DNA from: Bacteroidia bacterium
GTDB taxonomy: Bacteria > Bacteroidota > Bacteroidia > UKL13-3
DNA: 64,000 bases
Assembly (NCBI GenBank): GCA_021740845.1
Contig: JAIOYZ010000011.1
Location: 60,511 to 124,510, forward strand
Direction: 5' to 3'
Below, one piece after another: positions 17,853 to 25,408 of this stretch. Numbering within the stretch: the stretch's first letter is position 1; each line of letters opens with the position of its first letter. The position numbers were made by a program, and so were the translations under genes. The notes under the pieces are model-generated. The model did no database searches. It saw only the letters and a list, made by a program, of their open reading frames with translations, and was not told the origin of the DNA.

Positions 17853-18692
17853 ATGAACAATTTAATTAAACCTACACAGCCAATTGGAATTTTTGATTCG
17901 GGTATTGGTGGCTTAACAGTGGCAAGGGCTATCACAAAATTGTTGCCCAATGAACAAATCATATATTTTGGAGATACAGCACACATGCCTTATGGCGAAA
18001 AAAGTGCTGAAGCAATTAAGCATTACTCTATAAAAATTGCCGAATTTTTAAAATATAAGAATTGCAAGATGATTGTTATTGCTTGTAATACTGCATCTGC
18101 TGCGGGTTATAAGGCTGTAGTTAAAGCAACTGGCATGAAAGGTCTCATCATTAATGTAATTGACCCAGCAGTTAATTATGTAATTAAAAACCATTACCGC
18201 AAGAAAGTTGGAGTTATAGGCACCAAGCGAACAATAAGTTCTAATGTTTATGCTAAGCGAATTGCCGCTTTAGATCCTGTTTCTGATGTTGTGCAATTGG
18301 CAACTCCTTTATTGGCACCAATGATTGAAGAAGGTTTTTATAACAATAAGATATCACAGACTATTATTAATAGTTACCTAGGTAAATCTAAACTTAGTAA
18401 AATAGATGCACTTATTTTGGGTTGTACTCACTATCCATTAATTAAAACAGAAATTCAAAAGTTTTATGGAAAAGAGGTGGAGGTAATTGATAGCAGCGAA
18501 ATTGTTGCTTTAACAGTTAAGGAAGTTTTAGAAAAACATCATTTATTAAATGAATCTAAGCCTGCAAAGTTTGGTTTCAAGAAAACACAGCAATTTTTTG
18601 TGAGCGATTTTACCCAAAGCTTTGAAGAAACCAGCAAAATATTCTTTAATGAAAAGGTTAAGCTTAAGCAATTTAATATTTGGGAAGAATAA
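17853..18692 (+). CDS. murI: Glutamate racemase
   Basis: The 279-residue enzyme interconverts L- and D-glutamate for peptidoglycan. It opens IGIFDSGIGGLTVARAI. The two catalytic cysteines sit in IACNTASA (about residue 77) and LGCTHYP (about 190). The length is normal. A degenerate -7 box, TACCTTG, lies just before the ATG and after the previous terminator, so transcription may start very close to the start codon. Confidence 0.95.
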   Translation: MNNLIKPTQPIGIFDSGIGGLTVARAITKLLPNEQIIYFGDTAHMPYGEKSAEAIKHYSIKIAEFLKYKNCKMIVIACNTASAAGYKAVVKATGMKGLIINVIDPAVNYVIKNHYRKKVGVIGTKRTISSNVYAKRIAALDPVSDVVQLATPLLAPMIEEGFYNNKISQTIINSYLGKSKLSKIDALILGCTHYPLIKTEIQKFYGKEVEVIDSSEIVALTVKEVLEKHHLLNESKPAKFGFKKTQQFFVSDFTQSFEETSKIFFNEKVKLKQFNIWEE

Positions 18693-18722
18693 GAGTTGGT
18701 TTGACCCAACCCTTATTCAGTT
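18688..18722. terminator. Bidirectional hairpin between convergent genes
   Basis: AATAAG-A-GTTGG pairs with CCAAC-C-CTTATT around a 6-nt loop, with one internal mismatch. It overlaps the murI stop and abuts the stop of the minus-strand gene at 18724. T-rich sequence follows on the plus side. Confidence 0.6.
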
Positions 18723-18723
18723 T

Positions 18724-19395
18724 TTATTTTTGTCGCCACAAGCCAGTTACGGCAAATACACAAACACTTTCGCCTAATAGAAAGAAAGGCCAATTAAATT
18801 CTTTTGGTATTAAACTTCTGATGTCTTTTAATAGGTCAAATGAATCCACTTTGCTAAGTTCAATTAAGGTTTGAACCGAATCGTGCATGAAAGTATAAAG
18901 TATCATTGCAAAGCCCAAAAGAGTTAGGCGCCAAAAGGTTTTATCTAGTTTTACTTGAAATCCTTGATTGCCTCTATATGTCATAATTATATATATTGAA
19001 ATCATTGTTAAGGAAATTAAACAAGGGGCTAAAACTGGTCCAATCCAAGGAACAGGTAAAAGGAATAATAGGTCCCATGCAAGTATGCTCGCTGGCCAAT
19101 TTAAAAACACTTTTAAGAATACATAGTAGAAGATATCCCAAATAGCAAAACTGTACATAAAGGCGGCCATTCTTTGGTGTTTGTTTTCACCATTCATATA
19201 GCCAATACTGGCCAACATAATTAAGGTTGCTAATTCTCTAAAGAGTTCTGTTGTTAAAATTGTTGTTCCTAGAGTAATAACTGGAAATTGAAATCCTTCG
19301 GGGTAATACAACGCTCTTAAATATACCACCACAGCAGTTTCTAGCAAGCCCATAGATATGCTAAACAGGGTGAGGACAATGATTTTATTTTTCAT
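18724..19395 (-). CDS. Polytopic membrane protein of unknown function
   Basis: I do not recognise the family. The 223-residue protein has about six to seven membrane segments, beginning with IIVLTLFSISMGLLETAVVVYL and ending in FFLLGESVCVFAVTGLW. There are charged residues within spans (GLLETAVV, TELFRELATLIML), and a region MAAFMYSFAIWDIFYYVFLK that suggests a compact bundle. It is the last gene of a five-gene minus-strand run, starting 6 nt after the 523-residue membrane protein gene, so it is co-transcribed with it. Confidence 0.65.
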   Translation of the reverse strand: MKNKIIVLTLFSISMGLLETAVVVYLRALYYPEGFQFPVITLGTTILTTELFRELATLIMLASIGYMNGENKHQRMAAFMYSFAIWDIFYYVFLKVFLNWPASILAWDLLFLLPVPWIGPVLAPCLISLTMISIYIIMTYRGNQGFQVKLDKTFWRLTLLGFAMILYTFMHDSVQTLIELSKVDSFDLLKDIRSLIPKEFNWPFFLLGESVCVFAVTGLWRQK

Positions 19396-19401
19396 TTTTA
19401 C

Positions 19402-20973
19402 TTAGAAATTAAATGGGTTTCTATGCTCGCTAAAAATTGCTATTGTTCTAATATTGTGTTGTGCCTCTAAGCAATTTGTTAGGTGTATTATTTTAGCAGT
19501 TTTTAAAGAATTGTTTATATCTGAATATCCTTTGCACCTAGCGTAGTTATACGATTTCCATGTATAATTCATTTCCTTGCTAACCATTCCATCTATTAAA
19601 TATTCCAAGTTTTCTACTTCATAATTTGGGTCGTATTCTATATTACTGATATTTTTCTGAATGCTTTCTGATAAAAAATCAATGGTCTTTGGATAAGCTT
19701 GGTAAGACAATTTGCTTAGGTAGTTTATATCAGGATATTCATTTCTTTCTTTGCAAGCCTCTATATGATTGGAAGCAATAAATCTATCCCAGTTGATAGC
19801 AACAGAAAGTATTAGAATTAGATACCAAGCGAACGAATTATTTTTAAGAAGAAAGTAATTGCTGCGTTTATTGGCCAATTTGTAATAGGTTAAAGCCAAA
19901 CCAATAAGTGAGCAAATCAAAAACACATAAACACCAATTCTTTTGTAGGTAAAAAGTGAATGGTCCATGATGTATAAATGGTTTCTATAAGCCGCGCTTA
20001 GTATCATCCAACAATTGAGTGCAATCCAAACATAGCTTAGGTTTTTGATTTGATTTGATGAGGAGAAATTTTGACTACCTCTAAAGAACCAAAGGATAAT
20101 AGCAATGGCACAGATAATTGAAAGAATTAAGCTGCTAATGCCTTGGTGCAAATATTCTGAGTAGTTAACACCTTCGGGTAATTTTCCTGTAATCAAGAAT
20201 TCTGTATCTAAAATATTTACTAGAAACAACATTAGGTTCAAACCGATAAATAAAACTTTTGCTAGGCCGTTTTCTGTTATTTCTTGTAGGGTTGAACCAA
20301 GAATTTTATACTCTTTAAAGGTGCTAAAGGAAAGATGAAGTTTTTGGTTTATTTCATTTTCTTCAAGAGGTTTTAATATCATTGGTTTTAATAGTATGCT
20401 CATTAAATAGATCCCCGTTAGGAAGAAAAATAGGAATGGAAAGGAGATGAAATCGAAGTTTAGGTTTAGAACAAATTGATTGAAATTAGCGCTAGAATAT
20501 CTGTAAAGGCTTATAAAAATTGTAAAGACAATTACGCTACTAATTCCTATAATCCATTTGTTGGCTTTGGGTTTTTCGGTGGTTTCGTTTTCACTTTCTT
20601 CACTAGTTTTTTTGGTAAATCCTTTTTGAACCAAACGATTGATGTTTGTGGTTAGGTAAGCATAAATTCCATGAATAAGTAAACTAGCCATGGAGCTGCG
20701 TTTTAGAGTTAGATTAACAGATAGAAATCCTAGAGAAATGATATTGGCAAATACAGATAAAAAATGCCCATGGATGGCAACGAAAATTGAGCTAAATAAG
20801 GCGCCAAAGGCAAATAGTAAATTAATAGGTTCTTTTATTATGACCTTATTTTGAAAGTATAAAATTGTCAAAAGAATGAGGTTTAGGAGTAGAACATTTA
20901 CTCCGGCTCCTTGTTGGTAAAGCAAATAGGTGTAGGCTAAACTTGCTAAGAGAACTGCGCTTTGTTTTTTCAT
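19402..20973 (-). CDS. DUF4173/DUF4153-like membrane protein
   Basis: This 523-residue polytopic protein has about twelve spans. The region ALNCWMILSAAYRN and the downstream TYKRIGVYVFLICSLIGLALTYYKL resemble the DUF4173 (DUF4153-related) family, whose function is unknown. A cytoplasmic charged loop (about 118-135, KKTSEESENETTEKPKANK) splits the spans. The last 120 residues form a soluble domain with conserved aspartates and tyrosines. It follows the 217-residue membrane gene by 42 nt and is tightly coupled to the gene after it. Regulation by the winged-helix protein at 21718-22017 is inferred from the operator ahead of 21669. Confidence 0.7.
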   Translation of the reverse strand: MKKQSAVLLASLAYTYLLYQQGAGVNVLLLNLILLTILYFQNKVIIKEPINLLFAFGALFSSIFVAIHGHFLSVFANIISLGFLSVNLTLKRSSMASLLIHGIYAYLTTNINRLVQKGFTKKTSEESENETTEKPKANKWIIGISSVIVFTIFISLYRYSSANFNQFVLNLNFDFISFPFLFFFLTGIYLMSILLKPMILKPLEENEINQKLHLSFSTFKEYKILGSTLQEITENGLAKVLFIGLNLMLFLVNILDTEFLITGKLPEGVNYSEYLHQGISSLILSIICAIAIILWFFRGSQNFSSSNQIKNLSYVWIALNCWMILSAAYRNHLYIMDHSLFTYKRIGVYVFLICSLIGLALTYYKLANKRSNYFLLKNNSFAWYLILILSVAINWDRFIASNHIEACKERNEYPDINYLSKLSYQAYPKTIDFLSESIQKNISNIEYDPNYEVENLEYLIDGMVSKEMNYTWKSYNYARCKGYSDINNSLKTAKIIHLTNCLEAQHNIRTIAIFSEHRNPFNF

Positions 20974-21015
20974 GATTTTTGAATTATTGGTTAGTGAAAT
21001 TTGTAGGTATTGGTA

Positions 21016-21669
21016 TTATTTTAATATAGAAATCCATTCATCTTGAATGGATGAAAAAGCAAGAGTTAAGGCTAAAATTAAAAGGATTGGAATTGAAATT
21101 CCTGCAAACAAGCCAATCCTAAATATTGATTTTAGATCCTTGAATTGTAAGGATTTTTTAATTGATATTAGCTTGCTTATAAATAGGAATGAGTTGATAA
21201 TAGGGGCTAGGATTGGAATACCAAAAATTGGAAAAAATCCTATAAAAATGGCACCACTTAAAATCAATAGAATGCTAGGAATTATGCTGAGTATTGCAAT
21301 GCTAGTGCATGAAAAAATGTAAATGAAATAGTACTTGCCTTGTTTACCTTTTTGAAGTTGGTTTTTTGAAATTAAATAGAGGATGATTGAAGGAATGTAT
21401 ATTGACAATTCCAGCGTTAATAAAATAGGTGGGAATATCTGAAAGGAGCTACCCGGATTTAAGTCGCCACTTGGTTCAATATATTGGTTTAGTAAATAAC
21501 CAAAAAAAGGACTAAGAATGCATGTAATAAATTCAAGTAGGAAGTACTTGTTTAATTGAATGGGTTCATTTTTGGTTTTAATTGTACTTTTTGGTATGAA
21601 GTAAGTTAGAAAAAGGAAGATTGCCACTTGAGGTGTTGCAATGAGAATTGAAATGATTATTGTTTCCAT
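21016..21669 (-). CDS. Membrane protein of unknown function
   Basis: I do not recognise this 217-residue protein. It has about six membrane segments, isoleucine- and leucine-rich, with a periplasmic loop containing NQYIEPSGDLNPGSSFQIFPP after the second. An earlier in-frame TTG lies inside the operator at 21680-21696; ATG 21669, 10 nt past that operator, is the better start. It begins the downstream half of the regulated minus-strand locus. Confidence 0.62.
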   Translation of the reverse strand: METIIISILIATPQVAIFLFLTYFIPKSTIKTKNEPIQLNKYFLLEFITCILSPFFGYLLNQYIEPSGDLNPGSSFQIFPPILLTLELSIYIPSIILYLISKNQLQKGKQGKYYFIYIFSCTSIAILSIIPSILLILSGAIFIGFFPIFGIPILAPIINSFLFISKLISIKKSLQFKDLKSIFRIGLFAGISIPILLILALTLAFSSIQDEWISILK

Positions 21670-21679
21670 ATTTAAAAGT

Positions 21680-21696
21680 ACTTTGAAATGCAAAGT
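21680..21696. promoter_or_regulatory. Operator copy 1: ACTTTG-N5-CAAAGT
   Basis: A 17-bp perfect-arm inverted repeat, 10 nt upstream of ATG 21669. On the minus strand the left arm overlaps a TCACTTTG box (one mismatch to TAnnTTTG), so a bound protein would block the promoter. The same arms and 5-nt spacer recur at 22676-22692. The sequence AAAAGT next to the repeat is also shared. Confidence 0.65.
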
Positions 21697-21717
21697 GAAT
21701 AGATAAAAAAATATAGG

Positions 21718-22017
21718 TTAAGATTTAAGTAATTTTTCGAGCGCGTTTAAGTGAACCTTAAATTCTGCTTTGCCCAGTTTAGTTGCTTCAAAATAGGTAT
21801 TGGGTTTTTTACCAATAAATTTTTTCTGAACCAAAACGTATTCTAATTTCTCGAGTGCGCTAATATGGCTAGCAAGGTTTCCATCGGTAACATCCAAAAG
21901 TTCTTTCATGGTATTAAAATCAACTTGATCGTTTACCATTAACACCGACATAATTCCCAAGCGTATTCGGCTTTCGAATGCTTTGTTTAGTTGGTCGATA
22001 TTGAATTTAGTTGCCAT
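21718..22017 (-). CDS. Winged-helix transcriptional regulator
   Basis: This 99-residue single-domain winged helix begins MATKFNIDQLNKAFESRIRLGIMSVLM. The recognition region is FNTMKELLDVTDGNLASHISALEKLEYV, the wing is LVQKKFIGKKPNTYFEATKLG, and a C-terminal helix probably dimerises. This matches the small 'transcriptional regulator' winged-helix family (PF13601-like, related to MarR/ArsR). It lies 7 nt downstream of a membrane protein gene and just upstream of another; both have the same palindrome at their starts, so it is the natural candidate to bind it. The start at ATG 22017 was chosen because upstream codons lie inside the neighbouring gene. Confidence 0.85.
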   Translation of the reverse strand: MATKFNIDQLNKAFESRIRLGIMSVLMVNDQVDFNTMKELLDVTDGNLASHISALEKLEYVLVQKKFIGKKPNTYFEATKLGKAEFKVHLNALEKLLKS

Positions 22018-22024
22018 TTTAATT

Positions 22025-22666
22025 TTATCTTTTTTCGAAAGTAAAATAGGCAATGATGCCATATAATATATGAGCAACGCCAAAACCCAAACTCCAAAAG
22101 AGCAAACCGTGGTTAATGAAAATTCCAGCCAAAAGGCCTAAGAATATTTGAACCAATCCTAAAAATTTAACATGCTCAAAAGTGTATTTGCTGGCGTTAA
22201 TTAAGGATAGTCCGTAAAATACCAAAGTAGCTGGAGCAACCATACCAGCGTAGCCATGACCTACCATAATAATACAAAATAATCCTCCCGAACCCAAAGG
22301 AATAACCATGTTCCACATTAAACGTCTTCCATTGGCTGTCCAAACTTTTTCACCTTCTCTTTTTGCTTTTCTTAAGGTTAGCCAGGTGGCAACCATTAGG
22401 GAAAGAAACAAAACACTTAAGGCATCTGCTAAAAAGAAACTTAGGAATGAGATGTTCATTTCTCCATTGTCATTTTTAGCATATTCAAAATAAGGTAAGT
22501 TGCCTTCTTTGCTTCCAATAAACAAATAGGCAACCCATGCACCTGCTAAGGCAATAAGTCCTACAAAGATGCCAGACAAGCCGTTTAATGATAGAAAACG
22601 GGAGGAGCGTTCCATCATTTTTTGGATGTCTTTTAAAGCGGCTAATTGTTCTTCAGTATTTGACAT
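22025..22666 (-). CDS. Membrane protein co-transcribed with winged-helix regulator
   Basis: This 213-residue protein has a soluble amphipathic N-terminus (MSNTEEQLAALKDIQKMMER) followed by about six membrane segments (GIFVGLIALAGAWVAYLFI, FLADALSVLFLSLMVATW and others). The family is not named with confidence; similar short membrane proteins accompany winged-helix regulators in Bacteroidota. Being in one transcript with the regulator suggests a sensory or anti-regulator role, but that is inference. ATG 22666 sits 9 nt after the operator. Confidence 0.65.
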   Translation of the reverse strand: MSNTEEQLAALKDIQKMMERSSRFLSLNGLSGIFVGLIALAGAWVAYLFIGSKEGNLPYFEYAKNDNGEMNISFLSFFLADALSVLFLSLMVATWLTLRKAKREGEKVWTANGRRLMWNMVIPLGSGGLFCIIMVGHGYAGMVAPATLVFYGLSLINASKYTFEHVKFLGLVQIFLGLLAGIFINHGLLFWSLGFGVAHILYGIIAYFTFEKR

Positions 22667-22675
22667 TGTAAAAGT

Positions 22676-22694
22676 ACTTTGTGTTGCAAAGTTA
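22676..22694 (-). promoter_or_regulatory. Operator copy 2 overlapping the -7 box
   Basis: ACTTTG-N5-CAAAGT at 22676-22692 has arms identical to those at 21680-21696. On the minus strand TAACTTTG (22694-22687) is a perfect TAnnTTTG box inside the operator, and the ATG at 22666 follows a short leader. The geometry suits repression and, because the regulator is the second gene, autoregulation. Confidence 0.68.
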
Positions 22695-22780
22695 AATTTC
22701 AAATTGAAAGCGCCAAATTTTTTTTTTGAAAAATCTTTCTTGGTGGTCTAGGCAATATAAATCTAAAGAGTTTTCGTTTA

Positions 22781-23497
22781 ATGCACATGAACAAATTACT
22801 GCTAGTTTTTTTGCTGCCCAGTTTATTTTGGTTCGAACCAAAAAAATCTTTGAATGAAATAGGGCAAACTTCAAAATTTGCCAGGCCATTGCCAGTAGAG
22901 GAAAGGTATAAACTTTTGAAGGATAGCGTGAGGCTCATGCGAGAAAGCTGGCGTGCAAATATGGAATTGGGATTGAACAATGATTCAATTTTAAGGCTCG
23001 CTTCAAAATCATTTACCAACCTTGTTTTTAATGATTATTATAAAATTTGGGCAGGAACGCCTTGGAGTTTTTATGGGAAATCTCAGGTGCCAAATAAGGG
23101 AGAAATTGCATGTGGCTATTTTGTAACTACAGTATTGAGAGATATGGGAGTAAAGATTAATCGAGTAGAAATGGCAGAAACTTACTCGGAAAAAATGATT
23201 AAGAGTTTGATTCAGCCCAAGAGCATTAAAAAATACACCCCGTTTAATTTAGTGGTATTTGTAAACGAATTGAAATTAAAAGCAGATGGCGTTTATTTGG
23301 TTGGTTTGGATTACCATACTGGATTTGTGGTGATTAAAAACCATGAAGTATATTTTATTCATAGCACCGTTTTGGAGCCAGGTTGTGTGGTAAAGGAAAT
23401 AGCCTTGCAATCGGTGGCACTGCAAATAAACCAGTATACAGTCTTGGGAAATTTAACAGATGATAAGGAGTTTATGAGAAAATGGGTGATGAATTAA
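22781..23497 (+). CDS. Exported papain-like (NlpC/P60-like) cysteine peptidase, putative
   Basis: This 238-residue protein has a hydrophobic N-terminal export signal (LLLVFLLPSLFWF). The segment IWAGTPWSFYGKSQVPNKGEIACGYFVTTVLRDMG has the look of an NlpC/P60-type fold, in which the cysteine (about residue 111) starts a helix. A histidine follows in VGLDYHTGFVVI (about 186) and a polar residue in VYFIHST. Such enzymes cleave peptidoglycan peptides or related amides. The match is by pattern only and overall similarity is weak. Two ATGs (22781 and 22787) are possible. A perfect GGTTCGAACC palindrome lies in the signal-peptide codons. Confidence 0.55.
   Translation: MHMNKLLLVFLLPSLFWFEPKKSLNEIGQTSKFARPLPVEERYKLLKDSVRLMRESWRANMELGLNNDSILRLASKSFTNLVFNDYYKIWAGTPWSFYGKSQVPNKGEIACGYFVTTVLRDMGVKINRVEMAETYSEKMIKSLIQPKSIKKYTPFNLVVFVNELKLKADGVYLVGLDYHTGFVVIKNHEVYFIHSTVLEPGCVVKEIALQSVALQINQYTVLGNLTDDKEFMRKWVMN
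22826..22843. repeat. Perfect 18-bp copy of the dispersed palindrome
   Basis: TTTTGGTTCGAACCAAAA is fully self-complementary. Its core GGTTCGAACC is one form of the GGTTYRAACC word found 18 times in the window. Confidence 0.85.
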
Positions 23498-23543
23498 TAG
23501 GCTTGATTTTAAAGATAAAATGAATGGAAAATTTGAGCATAAA

Positions 23544-23573
23544 AAAAGGGGAGGAAAATATTCCACCCCTTTT
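23544..23573. terminator. Bidirectional terminator between convergent genes
   Basis: AAAAGGGG-A-GGAA pairs with TTCC-A-CCCCTTTT around AATA, with one A/A mismatch. It lies between the peptidase-like gene and the stop of formate-THF ligase, with A/T tracts on both sides. Confidence 0.8.
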
Positions 23574-23592
23574 AAGTTTATTAATTTAATGC

Positions 23593-25257
23593 TTAGGATA
23601 AATTTACAATTTCACCGTTAACCACATCAATAATATTGGCGGCTGGCTCTTTTGGTAAACCAGGCATGCGCATAATTTCGCCGGCAACAGCAACCACAAA
23701 ACCTGCACCGTGGTTTAAAACTAAATTCTCAATATGAATATTAAATCCTTCGGCAGCACCCACCAACGCGGCATTGTCTGTAAAACTAAATTGAGTTTTA
23801 GCAATACAAACTGGCAATTTATCTCCACCCAATTCTTTAATTTTTTTCATGGCAGTTTTAGCATTCTTGCCATAGGTAACGCTGCTACCTTTATATACTT
23901 TGGTTACAATTTTCTTGATTTTATCCTCCATTAAATCTTCCATTTCATAGGTATGGATAATAGGTTTAGAAGGATGGTTTTCTACAATTTCAACCACTTT
24001 TCTTGCTAAATCAGCAGCCCCATCACCGCCTCTAGCAAAGCCTTCGTTGATAGCAAAATGAGCGCCTTTTTCTTTACACCAATTTTCAATAAAGTTTATT
24101 TCTTCTTCGGTATCAAAGCCAAATTTATTTAAAGCTAAAATTACAGTTTGTCCAAATTGTTGTAAACTTTCAATATGGCGTTCTACGTTTTTTATCCCAG
24201 CTTTTAAGCCTTCTAGGTTTGGTTGCTTGATTAATTTTTCATCAACTTTTCCATGAAGTTTTATGGATTGTGTAGTTGTAACCAAAACGCTTGCTTTAGG
24301 AGCAATTCCAGCAGCTCTACATTTAATATTTAAGAATTTTTCTCCACCTAAATCGCTACCAAAACCTGCTTCAGTAACAGCATATTCGCCATATTGCATA
24401 GCTGCTTTTGTAGCCATTATGCTATTGCAACCATGTGCTATATTAGCAAATGGTCCGCCGTGTATAAATGCAGCACCACCTTCTATGGTTTGAACCAAAT
24501 TAGGTTGGAATGCATCTTTTAATAAAGTAACAATAGCACCTGCAACACCTAAATCTTTTACAAAGAATGGTGCATTATCGTAGGTATAACCAATTAAGAT
24601 ATTTTCAATTCTAGCTCTAAGGTCATCTAAAGAATTAGCCAAACAAAAGATAGCCATAATTTCACTAGCAGGAGTAATATCAAAACCAGTTTCGGTAGGT
24701 ACACCATTGCTGGAGCCGTGTAAACCACTTACCATAAAGCGCAAGGAACGATCGTTCACATCTAGAACTCTTCTCCAAAGAATTTGCTTTAATCCTCTGG
24801 TGCTAGTTCTATTGAAATATTGGTAATTATCAATTAGCGCTGCAAGGGTATTGTTGGCAGAAGTAATGGCATGAAAATCTCCTGTAAAATGCAAGTTGAT
24901 ATCTTCCATGGGTAATACCTGAGAATAGCCACCGCCAGCGGCACCACCTTTCATTCCAAAAACAGGACCTAAACTTGGTTCACGCAAAGCAACAATGGCT
25001 CTTTTACCAATTTTATTTAAACCCTGAGCCAATGCAACCGAGGTGGTAGTTTTCCCAGAACCACTTTTGTTAGGAGTTGTAGCTGTAACTAATATTAAAT
25101 TACAGTCGTTTATTTTTTCATCGTAGGGGATGCCAGAAATTTTAGCTTTGTATTTTCCGTAATGTTCAACCTGATCGGCTGAGATATTAATTTTTGTGGC
25201 AATGTTTTGAATGGGTTCAAGATTTACCTCGCGTGCTATTTCAATATCTGATTTCAT
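23593..25257 (-). CDS. fhs: Formate-tetrahydrofolate ligase
   Basis: The 554-residue enzyme forms 10-formyl-THF from formate, THF and ATP. Family blocks include ALREPSLGPVFGMKGGAAGGGY, INLHFTGDFHAITSANN, and the C-terminal GAGFVVAVAGEIMRMPGLPKEPAA. The nucleotide loop reads TPNKSGSGKTTT where the usual enzyme has TPAGEGKTTT, a small deviation. The length is normal. It is a monocistronic minus-strand gene and feeds one-carbon units to purine synthesis; purD and folA are elsewhere in the window. Confidence 0.96.
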   Translation of the reverse strand: MKSDIEIAREVNLEPIQNIATKINISADQVEHYGKYKAKISGIPYDEKINDCNLILVTATTPNKSGSGKTTTSVALAQGLNKIGKRAIVALREPSLGPVFGMKGGAAGGGYSQVLPMEDINLHFTGDFHAITSANNTLAALIDNYQYFNRTSTRGLKQILWRRVLDVNDRSLRFMVSGLHGSSNGVPTETGFDITPASEIMAIFCLANSLDDLRARIENILIGYTYDNAPFFVKDLGVAGAIVTLLKDAFQPNLVQTIEGGAAFIHGGPFANIAHGCNSIMATKAAMQYGEYAVTEAGFGSDLGGEKFLNIKCRAAGIAPKASVLVTTTQSIKLHGKVDEKLIKQPNLEGLKAGIKNVERHIESLQQFGQTVILALNKFGFDTEEEINFIENWCKEKGAHFAINEGFARGGDGAADLARKVVEIVENHPSKPIIHTYEMEDLMEDKIKKIVTKVYKGSSVTYGKNAKTAMKKIKELGGDKLPVCIAKTQFSFTDNAALVGAAEGFNIHIENLVLNHGAGFVVAVAGEIMRMPGLPKEPAANIIDVVNGEIVNLS

Positions 25258-25363
25258 ATAAAGATTTATTAAGCCGTAATTTATGGCCGTTCAAAGTAAT
25301 AGGGAAAAATTGTCAAAAGCAATATTCAAAATTTAAAGCCAACCTGATCTTAATCATGCCAAA

Positions 25364-25394
25364 TTTGTACTCCTAAAATTTTGATATATATTTG
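25364..25394 (+). promoter_or_regulatory. Promoter of DUF2339 gene
   Basis: TTTG (25364-25367), a 19-bp spacer and TATATTTG (25387-25394) match the Bacteroidota consensus exactly. ATG 25409 follows after 14 nt. Confidence 0.72.
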
Positions 25395-25408
25395 GTTAAC
25401 TCATTTTT

